Of a stretch of DNA of 64,000 nt, positions 27,399 to 36,279 are shown one piece after another (the stretch's first letter is position 1; every line of letters starts with the position of its first letter). The notes under the pieces are model-generated. The model was not told the origin of the DNA. It saw only the letters and a program-made list of their open reading frames with translations, and did no database searches. This stretch comes from Pseudomonadales bacterium (GTDB lineage: Bacteria > Pseudomonadota > Gammaproteobacteria > Pseudomonadales > UBA5862). The stretch lies in the NCBI GenBank assembly GCA_024234215.1, contig JACKOQ010000001.1:806001-870000 (forward strand), given 5' to 3'. Made by a program: the position numbers and the translations under genes.

Positions 27399-27447
27399 AG
27401 TGTCTTGTTCTGTGCGATTGTTTCTTCGGTCAAGGAAGGTCAAATCG

Positions 27448-27504
27448 ATGGCGTTGGCAGTGTCTGGCTCGTCTGAGCGCTCCTTGGTTCCGGATTGCAG
27501 ATGA
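27448..27504 (+). CDS. Candidate 18-codon leader ORF overlapping the tetR start
   Basis: After AAGGAAGG, an ATG at 27448 opens an 18-codon frame (MALAVSGSSERSLVPDCR) whose TGA (27502-27504) overlaps the tetR ATG at 27501 as ATGA. The same overlap style joins the next genes of this operon. tetR itself has no good ribosome-binding site, so its translation may depend on ribosomes finishing this leader. It is too short to judge by homology and could be coincidence. Confidence 0.35.
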   Translation: MALAVSGSSERSLVPDCR

Positions 27505-28169
27505 GTGAACCAAGCGGCGAGCGCAGGGTGCTCGATGCGGCGCGGAAGCTCTTTTCCGAACAGGACTATGCCAGCGTCTCGATCAGCGCCATTGCGGATG
27601 AGGCCGGCGTGAGCAAGGCCAACATCTATCACCATTTCAGTTCAAAGAGTCAGCTCTATTACCAGGTGCTGAAGCTGGCCTGTGCCGATGCGACCCAGGC
27701 CATGCAATGGTGCTGTGAAGAGGCGGGCTCCTACCGGGAGATGTTGCACAGGTTCGTGCTTCGCCATCTGGTCAATCTGCTGAACAACCCCGCCGACTCC
27801 AAGCTGATGATCCGCGAGCTGTTCGAGGCAGGAAAGAACCTCCAGTCCGAGCTGAATTGTGAAGCGATTCCGGCGCAGGAGATCGACTGCAACTTCGCCC
27901 GTCTGGTGACGCTGTTGCGCGAGGGGCAGCAAACCGGCGAGTTTCGCGCCGAACTCAACCCATCGGTGCTGGCGGTGTTGATCATCGGCGCCAACATCCT
28001 GTTCATGAAAGGCAGCGACGTTCTGAGCAGACTGCCTGACATCGTCTATCCGAAAAAACCGGAGATGTTTTCCGCCATGGTGGTCGATGTGCTGCTCAAT
28101 GGTATTCTCAACCGCCCCGCTGTTGCCGGGGCAAACTCTTCTGATGTGGGTCAAGGACTTAACTCGTAA
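27501..28169 (+). CDS. TetR-family repressor of the downstream RND efflux genes
   Basis: This 222-residue protein has an N-terminal helix-turn-helix (about 8-55) with RRVLDAARKLFSEQDYASVSISAIADEAGVSKANIYHHF, here described in two runs as the classic TetR pattern ending in KANIYHHFSSK. The C-terminal part is a ligand-binding, dimerising helical domain. The start is ATG 27501 (MSEPSGERR); a TTG six bases upstream is also in frame. Its TAA overlaps the ATG of the adaptor gene by one base (TAATG). With the palindrome over its promoter, negative autoregulation of the whole operon is the simplest model. The inducer is unknown. Confidence 0.88.
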   Translation: MSEPSGERRVLDAARKLFSEQDYASVSISAIADEAGVSKANIYHHFSSKSQLYYQVLKLACADATQAMQWCCEEAGSYREMLHRFVLRHLVNLLNNPADSKLMIRELFEAGKNLQSELNCEAIPAQEIDCNFARLVTLLREGQQTGEFRAELNPSVLAVLIIGANILFMKGSDVLSRLPDIVYPKKPEMFSAMVVDVLLNGILNRPAVAGANSSDVGQGLNS

Positions 28170-29272
28170 TGAAAAAAGCCATTCTGCTATCGCTTGCGCT
28201 GGCAAGCCTGCCGCTGCTGATCACCGGTTGCGCCAACAAGGAGGCCGAGAAAAAGGCGGAACAGACCGAGCGTCCGGCCACCTTGATCACGGTGGCAAAA
28301 GTTCAGAAGAGCATGCTTCAGGTGACCGAGAAGTCACTCGGTCGCATCGAGACTGCTGCCAAACCGAAAGTGGCTGCGGAGGTGGCCGGACAGGTCGTTC
28401 GTTTGCATGTCGACGTGGGTCGCAGTGTCAAAAAGGGCGATCTGCTGGCGCAGATCGATGACACCGCCTATCAGAACGAGTTGCGTGCCAGCAGTGCCGA
28501 GGTGCGTCGGGTGCAGGCCCAGCTCGAGAATCAGGAGCGCCAGGTCAAGCGGCTGCAGGATCTGAGCAAGCAGAATTTCGTCTCCAAGACGCAGCTCGAT
28601 GATGCCGAGGCACAGAAGCGCGTGCTGACCCAGCAACTCGAGGGGGTTTCGGCGCGATTGGCCATCGTGCAGCGCAACCTCGACAAGACCCGGGTGTTTG
28701 CGCCGGTTGCCGGCGAGGTGCAGCGACGGCTGGTGTCGCCGGGTGATTTCGTTGCGCCGGGCGCTCCGCTTTTCGAGTTGACGACCCATCAGAAATTGCA
28801 GATCGTCCTGCCATTTCCCGAAAAGACCGCCAGCCGGCTGAAGCCGGGCCTCGAGGTCAAGCTGAGCCTGAATGTCGAGGAGGGGGGTGTTCAGGCGCAT
28901 GGTGAACTGGTCGGTGTGGTGACCGAAGTCAGACCCGACATCGCCACCCAGAACCTCTCGGCCGATGTGATTGTCGAGGTCGACAATCCCGGCGACTGGC
29001 GACCCGGCGCCAGTGTCGATGGCGTGCTGGTGCTGGAGGAGCGTCAGACATTGATGGTTTCCGACCTGGCGGTGGTGCAAAGACCCGCTGGCACCGTGGT
29101 CTATGTCATCAAGGATGGGGTGGCCGAGCAGCGGCAGGTGACCACTGGCGTCTGGCAGAAGGGACGCATCGAGATCCGCACGGGCATCGAAGAGGGTGAT
29201 ACCGTTGCGGAAGAGGGCGCCTACTACCTGACCAACGGGGCCAAGGTACGAATCAAGGAGTCGAAGCCATGA
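28169..29272 (+). CDS. RND efflux periplasmic adaptor lipoprotein (membrane fusion protein)
   Basis: This 367-residue protein begins with a lipoprotein signal (MKKAILLSLALASLPLLITGC, lipobox Cys at 21), so it would be anchored to a membrane by lipid. The HlyD/AcrA-type layout follows: a biotinyl-lipoyl half (AAEVAGQVVRLHVDVGRSV), a coiled-coil hairpin (about 105-165, ELRASSAEVRRVQAQL), the second lipoyl half (TRVFAPVAGEVQRRLV), a beta-barrel and a membrane-proximal domain. It links the inner-membrane RND pump to an outer-membrane channel. It is coupled to tetR upstream (TAATG) and to the pump downstream (ATGA). Confidence 0.93.
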   Translation: MKKAILLSLALASLPLLITGCANKEAEKKAEQTERPATLITVAKVQKSMLQVTEKSLGRIETAAKPKVAAEVAGQVVRLHVDVGRSVKKGDLLAQIDDTAYQNELRASSAEVRRVQAQLENQERQVKRLQDLSKQNFVSKTQLDDAEAQKRVLTQQLEGVSARLAIVQRNLDKTRVFAPVAGEVQRRLVSPGDFVAPGAPLFELTTHQKLQIVLPFPEKTASRLKPGLEVKLSLNVEEGGVQAHGELVGVVTEVRPDIATQNLSADVIVEVDNPGDWRPGASVDGVLVLEERQTLMVSDLAVVQRPAGTVVYVIKDGVAEQRQVTTGVWQKGRIEIRTGIEEGDTVAEEGAYYLTNGAKVRIKESKP

Positions 29273-32200
29273 CACTGCCTGAACTGTCGATCAAACGCTA
29301 TGCGATGGCCTACATGCTCAATCTGGTCATCGTACTGGTGGGCGTCATCGGTCTGACCCGCATCGGCATCGACCGCTGGCCGAATGTCGATTTTCCGATC
29401 ATTTCGGTGACCACCACCCTCAAGGGAGCCAATCCGACCGTCATCGACAGCAGTGTCAGCAAGATCATCGAAGGGGCGGTCAACAGTGTGACCGGCATCG
29501 ACTATATCGAGGCCTCCTCGACCCCCAGCGTCTCCAACGTGGTGATCTTCTTCAAGTCCAGCAAGGACATGGAGGTCGCCTTCAATGAAGTGCAGAGCAA
29601 GGTCAACACCGTGCTCAACCAGCTTCCAAGTGAGGCGGACATTCCAATTGTGCGCAAGATCGAGTTTGGCGCCTTCCCGATCATGTGGGTGGTGCTGTCG
29701 GGTGACCGGACCCAGGAGCAGCTGGGTGACTATGCGCTGAATGTGGTCAAGAAGCAGCTCGAAGGCATCGAAGGCGTTGGCAACATTCAGTTGGGTGGTT
29801 CCAACGAGCGGACCATCCGCGTCAACGTCGATCTGGAGCGGATGGCGGCACTGGGGGTGACCGCTCAGGATCTGACCCGCGCCTTCAACAATGAGCACCT
29901 GCAGGCGCCGGGTGGTTTCATGGTCGGTGAGAACCGGGAGTTTCTGATCAAGCTCGATCAGGAGTACCACAGCCTCCGTGAGTTGAATGAGCTGGTGATC
30001 GGCTACCGCAATGATGCGCCGATTCTGCTGAAGGATGTGGCCACCATCGTCGATGGGGTGGCTGACCGGCGCTCGTCGGGCTTCTTCATTGGTCAGAAGA
30101 CGGCTGGACTTGGCATCGTCAAGGTCAGCAACGCCAACATGGTGGCGGTCATCGACAGGGTGCAGAAGGTGGTCAAGGAGCAGGTCGAGCCACTGCTGCC
30201 GCCTGGCATGAAGGTGACCATCGCCACCGACGATTCACTCTTCGTGCGTGGCCTCATCAGCAGCCTGAACGAGCATATTTTTTACGGCACCTTGCTGGCC
30301 GCGCTGGTGGTGCTGGTTTTCCTGCATGACTGGCGTTCGACGCTGATCGTATCGCTGGCCATTCCGGTCTCCCTGTTCGGGGCCGTGGCGGTGATGTACT
30401 TCTTCGACTTCACCTTCAACAGCTTCACGATGTTGGCGCTGCTGCTGCTGATCGGTGTGGTGGTCGATGACGCCATCGTGGTGCTGGAGAACATCCACCG
30501 TCACCGCAGCACCCTCGACAAGAACCCGATCACCTCGGCGATCTCAGGCAGCAATGAGGTGTTTTTTGCCGTGCTGGCAGCCAGTCTGTCGCTGGTCTGC
30601 ATTTTTGGCCCGGTGATCTTCATGAGTGGTCTGGTCGGCAAGTTCTTCCAGTCCTTTGCCGTGGTGACCACGATCGGCGTGCTGGCGTCGTTCTTTGTTT
30701 CACTGACCCTGACGCCAGTGCTCTGCTCCCGCTTTCTGAAAGCCGAGCACAAGCTGGGACCCATTGCCCGTTTCAACGAGGGCTGGATTCAGAAGAGTGA
30801 GCGCGGCTACGAGCGGTTGCTGGATTTCTCGCTGAACCACCGCTGGATGGTGTTGGGCATCGCCACCTTGGTGGTGGCCTCGAGCGGTTATTTCTTCAAG
30901 AACATCGGCAAGGGGTTCAACCCGGAAGTCGATGAGAGTCGTTTCATGGTCTTCTTCAAGGCGCCGATCGGTTCATCGGTCTCATTCACAGAGAGCAAAT
31001 TGGCCGAGATCTGGAGGGTGCTCGATTCACATCCCGAGGTGATGAACCACTTTTCCGGTGTTGGTCTGATGACTGGCATGCAGGGCAGTGAAGGCATGGC
31101 AATGGTTCGACTGGTGCCCAAGAATGAGCGCAAGTTGTCTCAACTCGAAGTGCAGAATCTGGTGCAGAAAGATCTCGCTGCCATCGCCGGCATCCGGGCG
31201 TTCGTGGTGCCTCCCAACCCGATGCCCGGCGGGCGCAGTGATCCGATTCAGATCGTCCTGCGTGCCAACAACTACGCTGACCTGGTGCGCGAAGGCACGT
31301 CGCTCTATGAACGTCTGCAGCAGAAACCGGAACTGGGCAATGTCGACATGGATCTTCAAAACGACCTGCCCGAAATGAATCTGGAAGTTGATCGTCTGCG
31401 TGCAACCAGTCTCGGCTTGAGTGCGCGTGACGTGGCCACCAGCATCAACCTGATGCTGGGTGGTGCGGACATCGCTTTCTACAACGACTCAGCCGGTACT
31501 GGTGAGCGTTACGACATCCGCATCAAGGCCAATGAGTCGGAGATCGGTCAACCGCTCGACCTGAAGAAGCTCTATCTGCGGACCAGTTCGGGCCAGTTGG
31601 TCAGGGCCGATACCGTTGCCGAGTTCGTGCCCAATCTTGGACCCGCCAAGCTCTCCAAGTTCAACCTGAAATACGCGGCCACCTACTACATCACACCCAA
31701 GGTGCCGCTGGCACAGGCATTGGAGATGATCGAGGTTGAAACCGACGCCCTGCCACTGGGCTTCAGCACCGATGTGAAGGGACAGGCGCGCAGCTTTGGC
31801 GAGGCCATCAACGCGGTTGGTTTTGCGCTGGTCCTGGCGCTGGTGCTGCTCTACATGGTGCTGGCCAGCCAGTTCAATGGCTTCATCCAGCCGCTGATCG
31901 TGATGTTGGCGCAGCCGCTGGCGATCGTCGGTGGGCTGTTTGCGCTGTGGCTGTTCGATTCGGAACTGGTGATGTACTCGATGATCGGCATGGTGTTGCT
32001 GATCGGGCTGGTGGCCAAGAACTCGATCCTGCTGGTCGATCTGACCAACCAGTACCGCGAGAATCGGGGCATGGGGGTTGATGAGGCGCTGCGGATGGCC
32101 TGCCCGATCCGGATGCGGCCGGTGGTGATGACCTCGCTGACGCTGATTCTGGCGATGTTGCCGGCAGCGGTGAGCCGTGGGGTTGGCGCCGAAACCAACG

Positions 32201-32376
32201 TGCCGCTGGCACTGACGGTGATCGGCGGCATGATCAGCTCCACGCTGCTGACGCTGGTGGTGGTGCCCGCGATGTATTCGCTGGTCGAGAACTTCAGGTT
32301 GCGGTTCCGTGACCAGCGGATGCAGCGTGCCTATGCCGCCGTGCCGAAGAAGCAGGAGCTGGATGCAGGCCACTGA
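29269..32376 (+). CDS. RND-type efflux pump, inner-membrane transporter
   Basis: This 1035-residue proton-driven exporter of the AcrB/HAE group has the expected twelve membrane segments: one near residue 12-30, five at about 335-470, one at about 525-545 and five at about 855-1010, with two large periplasmic loops. The proton-relay aspartates are in VVVDDAIVVLENIHRH (fourth segment) and the lysine in LVAKNSILLVDL (tenth). The sequence is closest in style to the MexF/MdtB-like or uncharacterised HAE1 pumps. It overlaps the adaptor gene as ATGA. No TolC/OprM-type channel gene is adjacent, so a channel encoded elsewhere is needed. Confidence 0.94.
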   Translation: MTLPELSIKRYAMAYMLNLVIVLVGVIGLTRIGIDRWPNVDFPIISVTTTLKGANPTVIDSSVSKIIEGAVNSVTGIDYIEASSTPSVSNVVIFFKSSKDMEVAFNEVQSKVNTVLNQLPSEADIPIVRKIEFGAFPIMWVVLSGDRTQEQLGDYALNVVKKQLEGIEGVGNIQLGGSNERTIRVNVDLERMAALGVTAQDLTRAFNNEHLQAPGGFMVGENREFLIKLDQEYHSLRELNELVIGYRNDAPILLKDVATIVDGVADRRSSGFFIGQKTAGLGIVKVSNANMVAVIDRVQKVVKEQVEPLLPPGMKVTIATDDSLFVRGLISSLNEHIFYGTLLAALVVLVFLHDWRSTLIVSLAIPVSLFGAVAVMYFFDFTFNSFTMLALLLLIGVVVDDAIVVLENIHRHRSTLDKNPITSAISGSNEVFFAVLAASLSLVCIFGPVIFMSGLVGKFFQSFAVVTTIGVLASFFVSLTLTPVLCSRFLKAEHKLGPIARFNEGWIQKSERGYERLLDFSLNHRWMVLGIATLVVASSGYFFKNIGKGFNPEVDESRFMVFFKAPIGSSVSFTESKLAEIWRVLDSHPEVMNHFSGVGLMTGMQGSEGMAMVRLVPKNERKLSQLEVQNLVQKDLAAIAGIRAFVVPPNPMPGGRSDPIQIVLRANNYADLVREGTSLYERLQQKPELGNVDMDLQNDLPEMNLEVDRLRATSLGLSARDVATSINLMLGGADIAFYNDSAGTGERYDIRIKANESEIGQPLDLKKLYLRTSSGQLVRADTVAEFVPNLGPAKLSKFNLKYAATYYITPKVPLAQALEMIEVETDALPLGFSTDVKGQARSFGEAINAVGFALVLALVLLYMVLASQFNGFIQPLIVMLAQPLAIVGGLFALWLFDSELVMYSMIGMVLLIGLVAKNSILLVDLTNQYRENRGMGVDEALRMACPIRMRPVVMTSLTLILAMLPAAVSRGVGAETNVPLALTVIGGMISSTLLTLVVVPAMYSLVENFRLRFRDQRMQRAYAAVPKKQELDAGH

Positions 32377-32392
32377 CCGAAGCCGGCGGCAG

Positions 32393-32422
32393 AAAACGGG
32401 CGGGCTGGTTTCAACCCGCCCG
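32393..32422 (-). terminator. Intrinsic terminator of the amidohydrolase gene (possibly two-way)
   Basis: CGGGCGGG (32397-32404) pairs with CCCGCCCG (32415-32422) around a 10-base loop. On the minus strand the stem is followed by TTTT (complement of 32393-32396), making a short but typical terminator just after the amidohydrolase stop. The plus strand, coming from the RND gene, has no T-run after the stem. Confidence 0.6.
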
Positions 32423-32431
32423 CTGTGATCG

Positions 32432-34330
32432 TCAGGCGGCCGCCTGAGCGCGGGCGGTCATCAGCCGGCCGAAGCGCTCCTTGCCCACCTCCGGGGTGAA
32501 GGTTGCCCCGTCCCACGCCAGTTTTCCGGCGATCCACACCTTGTCGACCACACCATCGGAGCGGTTGACCAGTTGCGGATGGTCGAAGACCTCGCGGTGG
32601 ATCATCGTCAGCCCGGCATCGCTGTCATAGTCGAGCAGTGCCTGCGGGTCGACCAGTATCAGGTCGGCCTGGGCGGCCATCTCCAGCGTGCCAACCTCCA
32701 TGCGGAACAGTCGGGCCGGATCCCGCGTCAGCCGTTTGACCGCCAGACTCACCTGGTCGAGTGACTCCTGCGCGGCCATCTTCAGCGTGCTGAGGTTGCC
32801 ATCGAAGTAGGCCATGTTGGTCAGATGGGCGCCGCTGTCGTTGAAGCCGGGCAATGTCTGCGGATCGAACAGCAGCTCACGCAGCACCTCTGGTCGTTGG
32901 TTGGCAGTGATGACATACCAGCGCAGGGCGCGGTCGAACTGCCGCAGCAGGTGCAGCATGAAGTCGGCGTCGTCGTTGATCGGTGGCGCAGCGGCAAAGA
33001 ACCCGGCCTCTTCGCTGCTGGCTGCGCTGCGTCGGTCACCCTGCTGATAGCTGCGCAACCGGCGGTAGACCTCGCCCAGTCGCTGCCCGCTCCAGAGCGC
33101 AATGGGCGCACGCTCGACGACCATGTCATCCAGTTCGCGGCTGAAGGTGGTCGACTCCATCTTCAGCCAGTGGCGCAACCGGTTCAGGTTGAAACCCTCC
33201 TTGCCGGCGCGCCAGTCGCGGCGGAAGCGCGCGACATAGCCGGCGTCGTTCAGCAGCCGCTGGCGATGCTCGACATCCTCGATATCGATCGCCATCAGCT
33301 CGCGAAAGGCGGGCTTCTCTTCCAGCAGTGGCGAACTGACGCCGTCGGCAAAGACCTTGAAGGGGACCGACAGCGCCTGAAAGGTGAAGTCGCCGCGCAG
33401 CAGTCTGGAGTTGAGCAACCGGCTGAAGAGGCGCAGTCCGCGGTGCGCGAACTGGTTGCAGTCGATGTCCATGGCCGCGGTCGCGGTCATCGTCAGCGGT
33501 CGGCCATGCAGGCGGCCGCAGGTCAGACCGAAGATGCCCAGTGTCTTGAGGCCATCCTCCGGGTCGGGGGTGGCCTGCCAGACCCGATCGTGGCGCCGCA
33601 CCACCTCGGCCAATGCACGGATCTCCTTCAAGGTGGCGTGCTGGGCCGGAATCTTTTCGTTGCGGTGCGGGTCGTTGGCCAGATAGTGCAGCGGCAGGCC
33701 ATCGGATGAAAAGCCGACATAACCCTGCTGCATCGCCTGTTCGACCAGGGCGCACATCTGTTGCAGTTCGGCCGCGGTCGGCTCCCGGCTGATCGAACCC
33801 TCCAGCCCCATCACCGCGATGCGCAGCATGCTGTGCGGCACCATCGGCGCGACATTGGGCCCCAGTGGCAACTGTTCGAGATGGTGCAGATAGCTGCCAC
33901 TGTCATGCCAGTCGATGGCGCCATCCAGACACTTTTCGAGCACCCGCTTGGGCATGTTCTCGACCCGGGCGAAGCAGTCGATCAGCGGATTTTCCTCGGG
34001 TCGCTCGGGGCTGGTCAGGGCACCGAAGGCCAGGCCAAGGCTGCAATTGCTCATCACCACGGTGGTGGTGCCGTGGCGGACGGCCTCGGTCAGCGCCGGC
34101 TCCACCTCGACTTCGAGGTCGAAGTGGGTGTGGATGTCGAGCAGCCCCGGCATCAGCCACTTGCCCTGGCCATCGATCACGGTCGCGGCCGCTGTCCTGG
34201 GCAGATCGATGCCCTTGGCGGCGATTTGCCCATTCTTGATCGCCAGATCGATCCGCTGCGGCGGGGTGCCGGTGCCATCGAAGATCAGCGCACCGCTGAT
34301 CAGGGTGTCCCAGATGGGTTGAGTGTCCAT
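32432..34330 (-). CDS. Amidohydrolase family 3 protein, N-acyl-D-amino-acid deacylase-like
   Basis: The start is placed at MDTQPIWDTLISGALIFDG (632 residues), with AAGGA six bases upstream. The frame stays open another 107 codons but without family-like sequence. This is a TIM-barrel metal-dependent hydrolase. The HxH metal motif is in LLDIHTHFDLEVE, the D-aminoacylase-type cysteine in VVMSNCSLG, and the late catalytic aspartate in FNDSGAHLTNM. The flanking small beta-sandwich is formed by the N- and C-terminal strands (LISGALIFDGTG and VDKVWIAGKLAWDG). The length exceeds the roughly 480-residue D-aminoacylases, matching the longer group often seen in degraders. The substrate is unknown. Divergent from the hydrolase at 34561 across 230 bases. 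Confidence 0.82.
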   Translation of the reverse strand: MDTQPIWDTLISGALIFDGTGTPPQRIDLAIKNGQIAAKGIDLPRTAAATVIDGQGKWLMPGLLDIHTHFDLEVEVEPALTEAVRHGTTTVVMSNCSLGLAFGALTSPERPEENPLIDCFARVENMPKRVLEKCLDGAIDWHDSGSYLHHLEQLPLGPNVAPMVPHSMLRIAVMGLEGSISREPTAAELQQMCALVEQAMQQGYVGFSSDGLPLHYLANDPHRNEKIPAQHATLKEIRALAEVVRRHDRVWQATPDPEDGLKTLGIFGLTCGRLHGRPLTMTATAAMDIDCNQFAHRGLRLFSRLLNSRLLRGDFTFQALSVPFKVFADGVSSPLLEEKPAFRELMAIDIEDVEHRQRLLNDAGYVARFRRDWRAGKEGFNLNRLRHWLKMESTTFSRELDDMVVERAPIALWSGQRLGEVYRRLRSYQQGDRRSAASSEEAGFFAAAPPINDDADFMLHLLRQFDRALRWYVITANQRPEVLRELLFDPQTLPGFNDSGAHLTNMAYFDGNLSTLKMAAQESLDQVSLAVKRLTRDPARLFRMEVGTLEMAAQADLILVDPQALLDYDSDAGLTMIHREVFDHPQLVNRSDGVVDKVWIAGKLAWDGATFTPEVGKERFGRLMTARAQAAA

Positions 34331-34560
34331 GGCCATTCCTTGCAGGGTTGTTATTGTGGAAGGAAAGACTGCATTCGCATTTTCGGCCGAGTTGGAGCAT
34401 AGCGGAGCGGAGGTTGCCATCCAAGTGTTTCGGGGTGTGCAGCCACGCCGCTGGTGCAGGTGCCGCCAGACAAAGCGGCCGTTCTGTTCACTGGCCACAG
34501 GGCCCGCTGTTCGATAGGCTGCATCCTTTGGGCTTGAAGAATAAAAACCGGAGAAACGCG

Positions 34561-35526
34561 ATGCCGTATCTGATTCTGCGACTGTTGGGCACGGCATTGG
34601 GCGTGCTGCTGCGGCGGCCACTGCGGGGGGCGGCGCAGCCGGACTGGTCACTGCGGACCGAGATGACGGTGGCGGTGTTGCGGCAGGCGATGCGCTATGC
34701 CGCCGCCCATCCGCAACAGTGGCGGCAACTGGAGTCGCGCCGAAGCCAGCCGATTGCGCTGGCTGACCAACTGGAGCGCCGCGCCGAGCAGATCGGTGAC
34801 ATGGCCGCCGAATGGTTCGAACCGCATCGGCTCAGGCAGCCGCAGCGGGTGCTGCTCTACCTGCATGGTGGTGCCTATCTGTTTGGTTCGGTGCAGGGGT
34901 TTCGCCCTTTTCTTTCCCGTCTCGCGGTCGAAAATGGCATTCGGGTGTTGGCGGTCGATTACCGTCTGGCGCCGGAGCACCGTTTTCCCGCAGCACAGCA
35001 GGATGCCCTGGCCGCCTATCAGTGGCTGCTCGATCAAGGCCATGAGCCGGAGCAGATCATCATTGCCGGCGATTCGGCCGGCGGTGGGCTCAGCTGCGCA
35101 CTGCTGCTGCAACTGAAGCAACTGGCCCAACCCCAGCCGCGCGCGGCACTGCTGTTCTCGCCTTGGGTCCACCCGTTGGCCACCGGCGGTAGCATGATCA
35201 CCAATCTCGATTACGACATCCTCGAAGCCGACTGGCTGCGTGACGCCATTCGCCTGTCGATGGGAGAGCTGGATGCCGACCATCCCCTGGTGGCACCAGT
35301 GCATGCTGACCTCAGGGCGCTGGCGCCGATGTTGATCATCGGTGGCGAGGCCGAGATTTTTCGCGACCAGATCATCCGCTTTGCCCAGCATCTGCGCGAT
35401 GCCGGGGGTGAGGTCGAGCTCGAACTCTGGCCACAGATGATGCATGACTTCCAGATTCTGTTCCCCGAACTGCCCCAGTCGAAGTCGGCCATGGCGCGGG
35501 TCAGCCAGTTTCTGGCGCAGCTGTGA
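34561..35526 (+). CDS. Alpha/beta hydrolase, hormone-sensitive-lipase family esterase
   Basis: The start at ATG 34561 (MPYLILRLLGTALGVLLRR) gives 321 residues; a hydrophobic N-terminus may attach it to the membrane. The HSL-family oxyanion motif LYLHGGAYLFGS is at about residues 100-111, the nucleophile elbow GDSAGGG at about 178-184, and a candidate triad histidine near the end in MMHDFQILFP. The expected triad aspartate/glutamate is in IIGGEAEIFRDQ. Such enzymes hydrolyse short-chain acyl esters. The gene is followed closely by the DUF2470 gene. It has no strong ribosome-binding site (AACCGGAGAAACGCG has GGAG 8-9 bases upstream, acceptable). Confidence 0.88.
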   Translation: MPYLILRLLGTALGVLLRRPLRGAAQPDWSLRTEMTVAVLRQAMRYAAAHPQQWRQLESRRSQPIALADQLERRAEQIGDMAAEWFEPHRLRQPQRVLLYLHGGAYLFGSVQGFRPFLSRLAVENGIRVLAVDYRLAPEHRFPAAQQDALAAYQWLLDQGHEPEQIIIAGDSAGGGLSCALLLQLKQLAQPQPRAALLFSPWVHPLATGGSMITNLDYDILEADWLRDAIRLSMGELDADHPLVAPVHADLRALAPMLIIGGEAEIFRDQIIRFAQHLRDAGGEVELELWPQMMHDFQILFPELPQSKSAMARVSQFLAQL

Positions 35527-35575
35527 GTCGTGCCTGTCCCACTCCGATGCTCACCCCTTCACAAGGAGCACACCA

Positions 35576-36268
35576 ATGAATGGCCATGAGCGTGATTCCA
35601 CCTTTCGTTCGTTGCGCCAGCGCGCACGCCAGCACGATGCAGCCGATGTCGTCTTTACGGCACGGGAGCAGACCCTTCACTGCTTCAGCGCCCTTGCGGA
35701 GGATGGATCGCCGCTCTTTGCGGTGGATGCAACGATCGATTGGGGTGGCGATCCGCAACCGGCCAGTTGGTCGGTGTCGTTGCAGGGTCAGACAGGGTCG
35801 ACACTGCTCAGGTTGCTGGGCAATGCCTCGCCGGTTGCGCAGAGTGATGCCGAACTGCATGTCCGCTTCGAAGCGTTCTTTCCGGGTCGGTTGAATGCCG
35901 CCAGTCGGCTCTGGCGGCTCGAGCCCCAGGCGGTGGAGCTGGATGGCGAGGTGTCTGGCACCGCCGAGCGGTGGCTGCTGCCGATGGCAGGCTGGCAGGG
36001 CGACCGGCAATACATCACCGACCACATGAACGAAGACCACATCGAGCAGATGCAGGCCATGTGCCGCCACTTCTTCGCTGTGGCGCCGCAACAGGTGGCA
36101 CTGATCGCGCTCGACTCAGAGGGCATGCATCTGCGTGCCGATGGGCAGGTCCACTATCTGCCGTTCGCCAGATGCTGCGACGGCACCCGTGAAGTGGCGA
36201 TGGAGACAGTGCGACTGTCGGCCGAAGCCGGGGCCGGACCTGACCATGGCGCGGCCACCGCCGGTTGA
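35576..36268 (+). CDS. DUF2470 domain protein, HugZ-like
   Basis: The start at MNGHERDSTFRSLRQRAR has AAGGAG eight bases upstream, giving 230 residues. An N-terminal split-barrel FMN-binding-like region (about 15-135) is followed by a DUF2470 domain (about 140-220). The latter is recognised by ITDHMNEDHIEQMQAMCRHF, its metal/heme-binding type histidines, and ALDSEGMHLRADG with LPFARCCDGTREV. The combination is found in HugZ-type heme-utilisation and pyridoxamine-oxidase-like proteins. Heme handling is an inference. It runs convergently into the crotonase gene with only 11 bases between stops. Confidence 0.78.
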   Translation: MNGHERDSTFRSLRQRARQHDAADVVFTAREQTLHCFSALAEDGSPLFAVDATIDWGGDPQPASWSVSLQGQTGSTLLRLLGNASPVAQSDAELHVRFEAFFPGRLNAASRLWRLEPQAVELDGEVSGTAERWLLPMAGWQGDRQYITDHMNEDHIEQMQAMCRHFFAVAPQQVALIALDSEGMHLRADGQVHYLPFARCCDGTREVAMETVRLSAEAGAGPDHGAATAG

Positions 36269-36279
36269 GTCGCTGCCGC

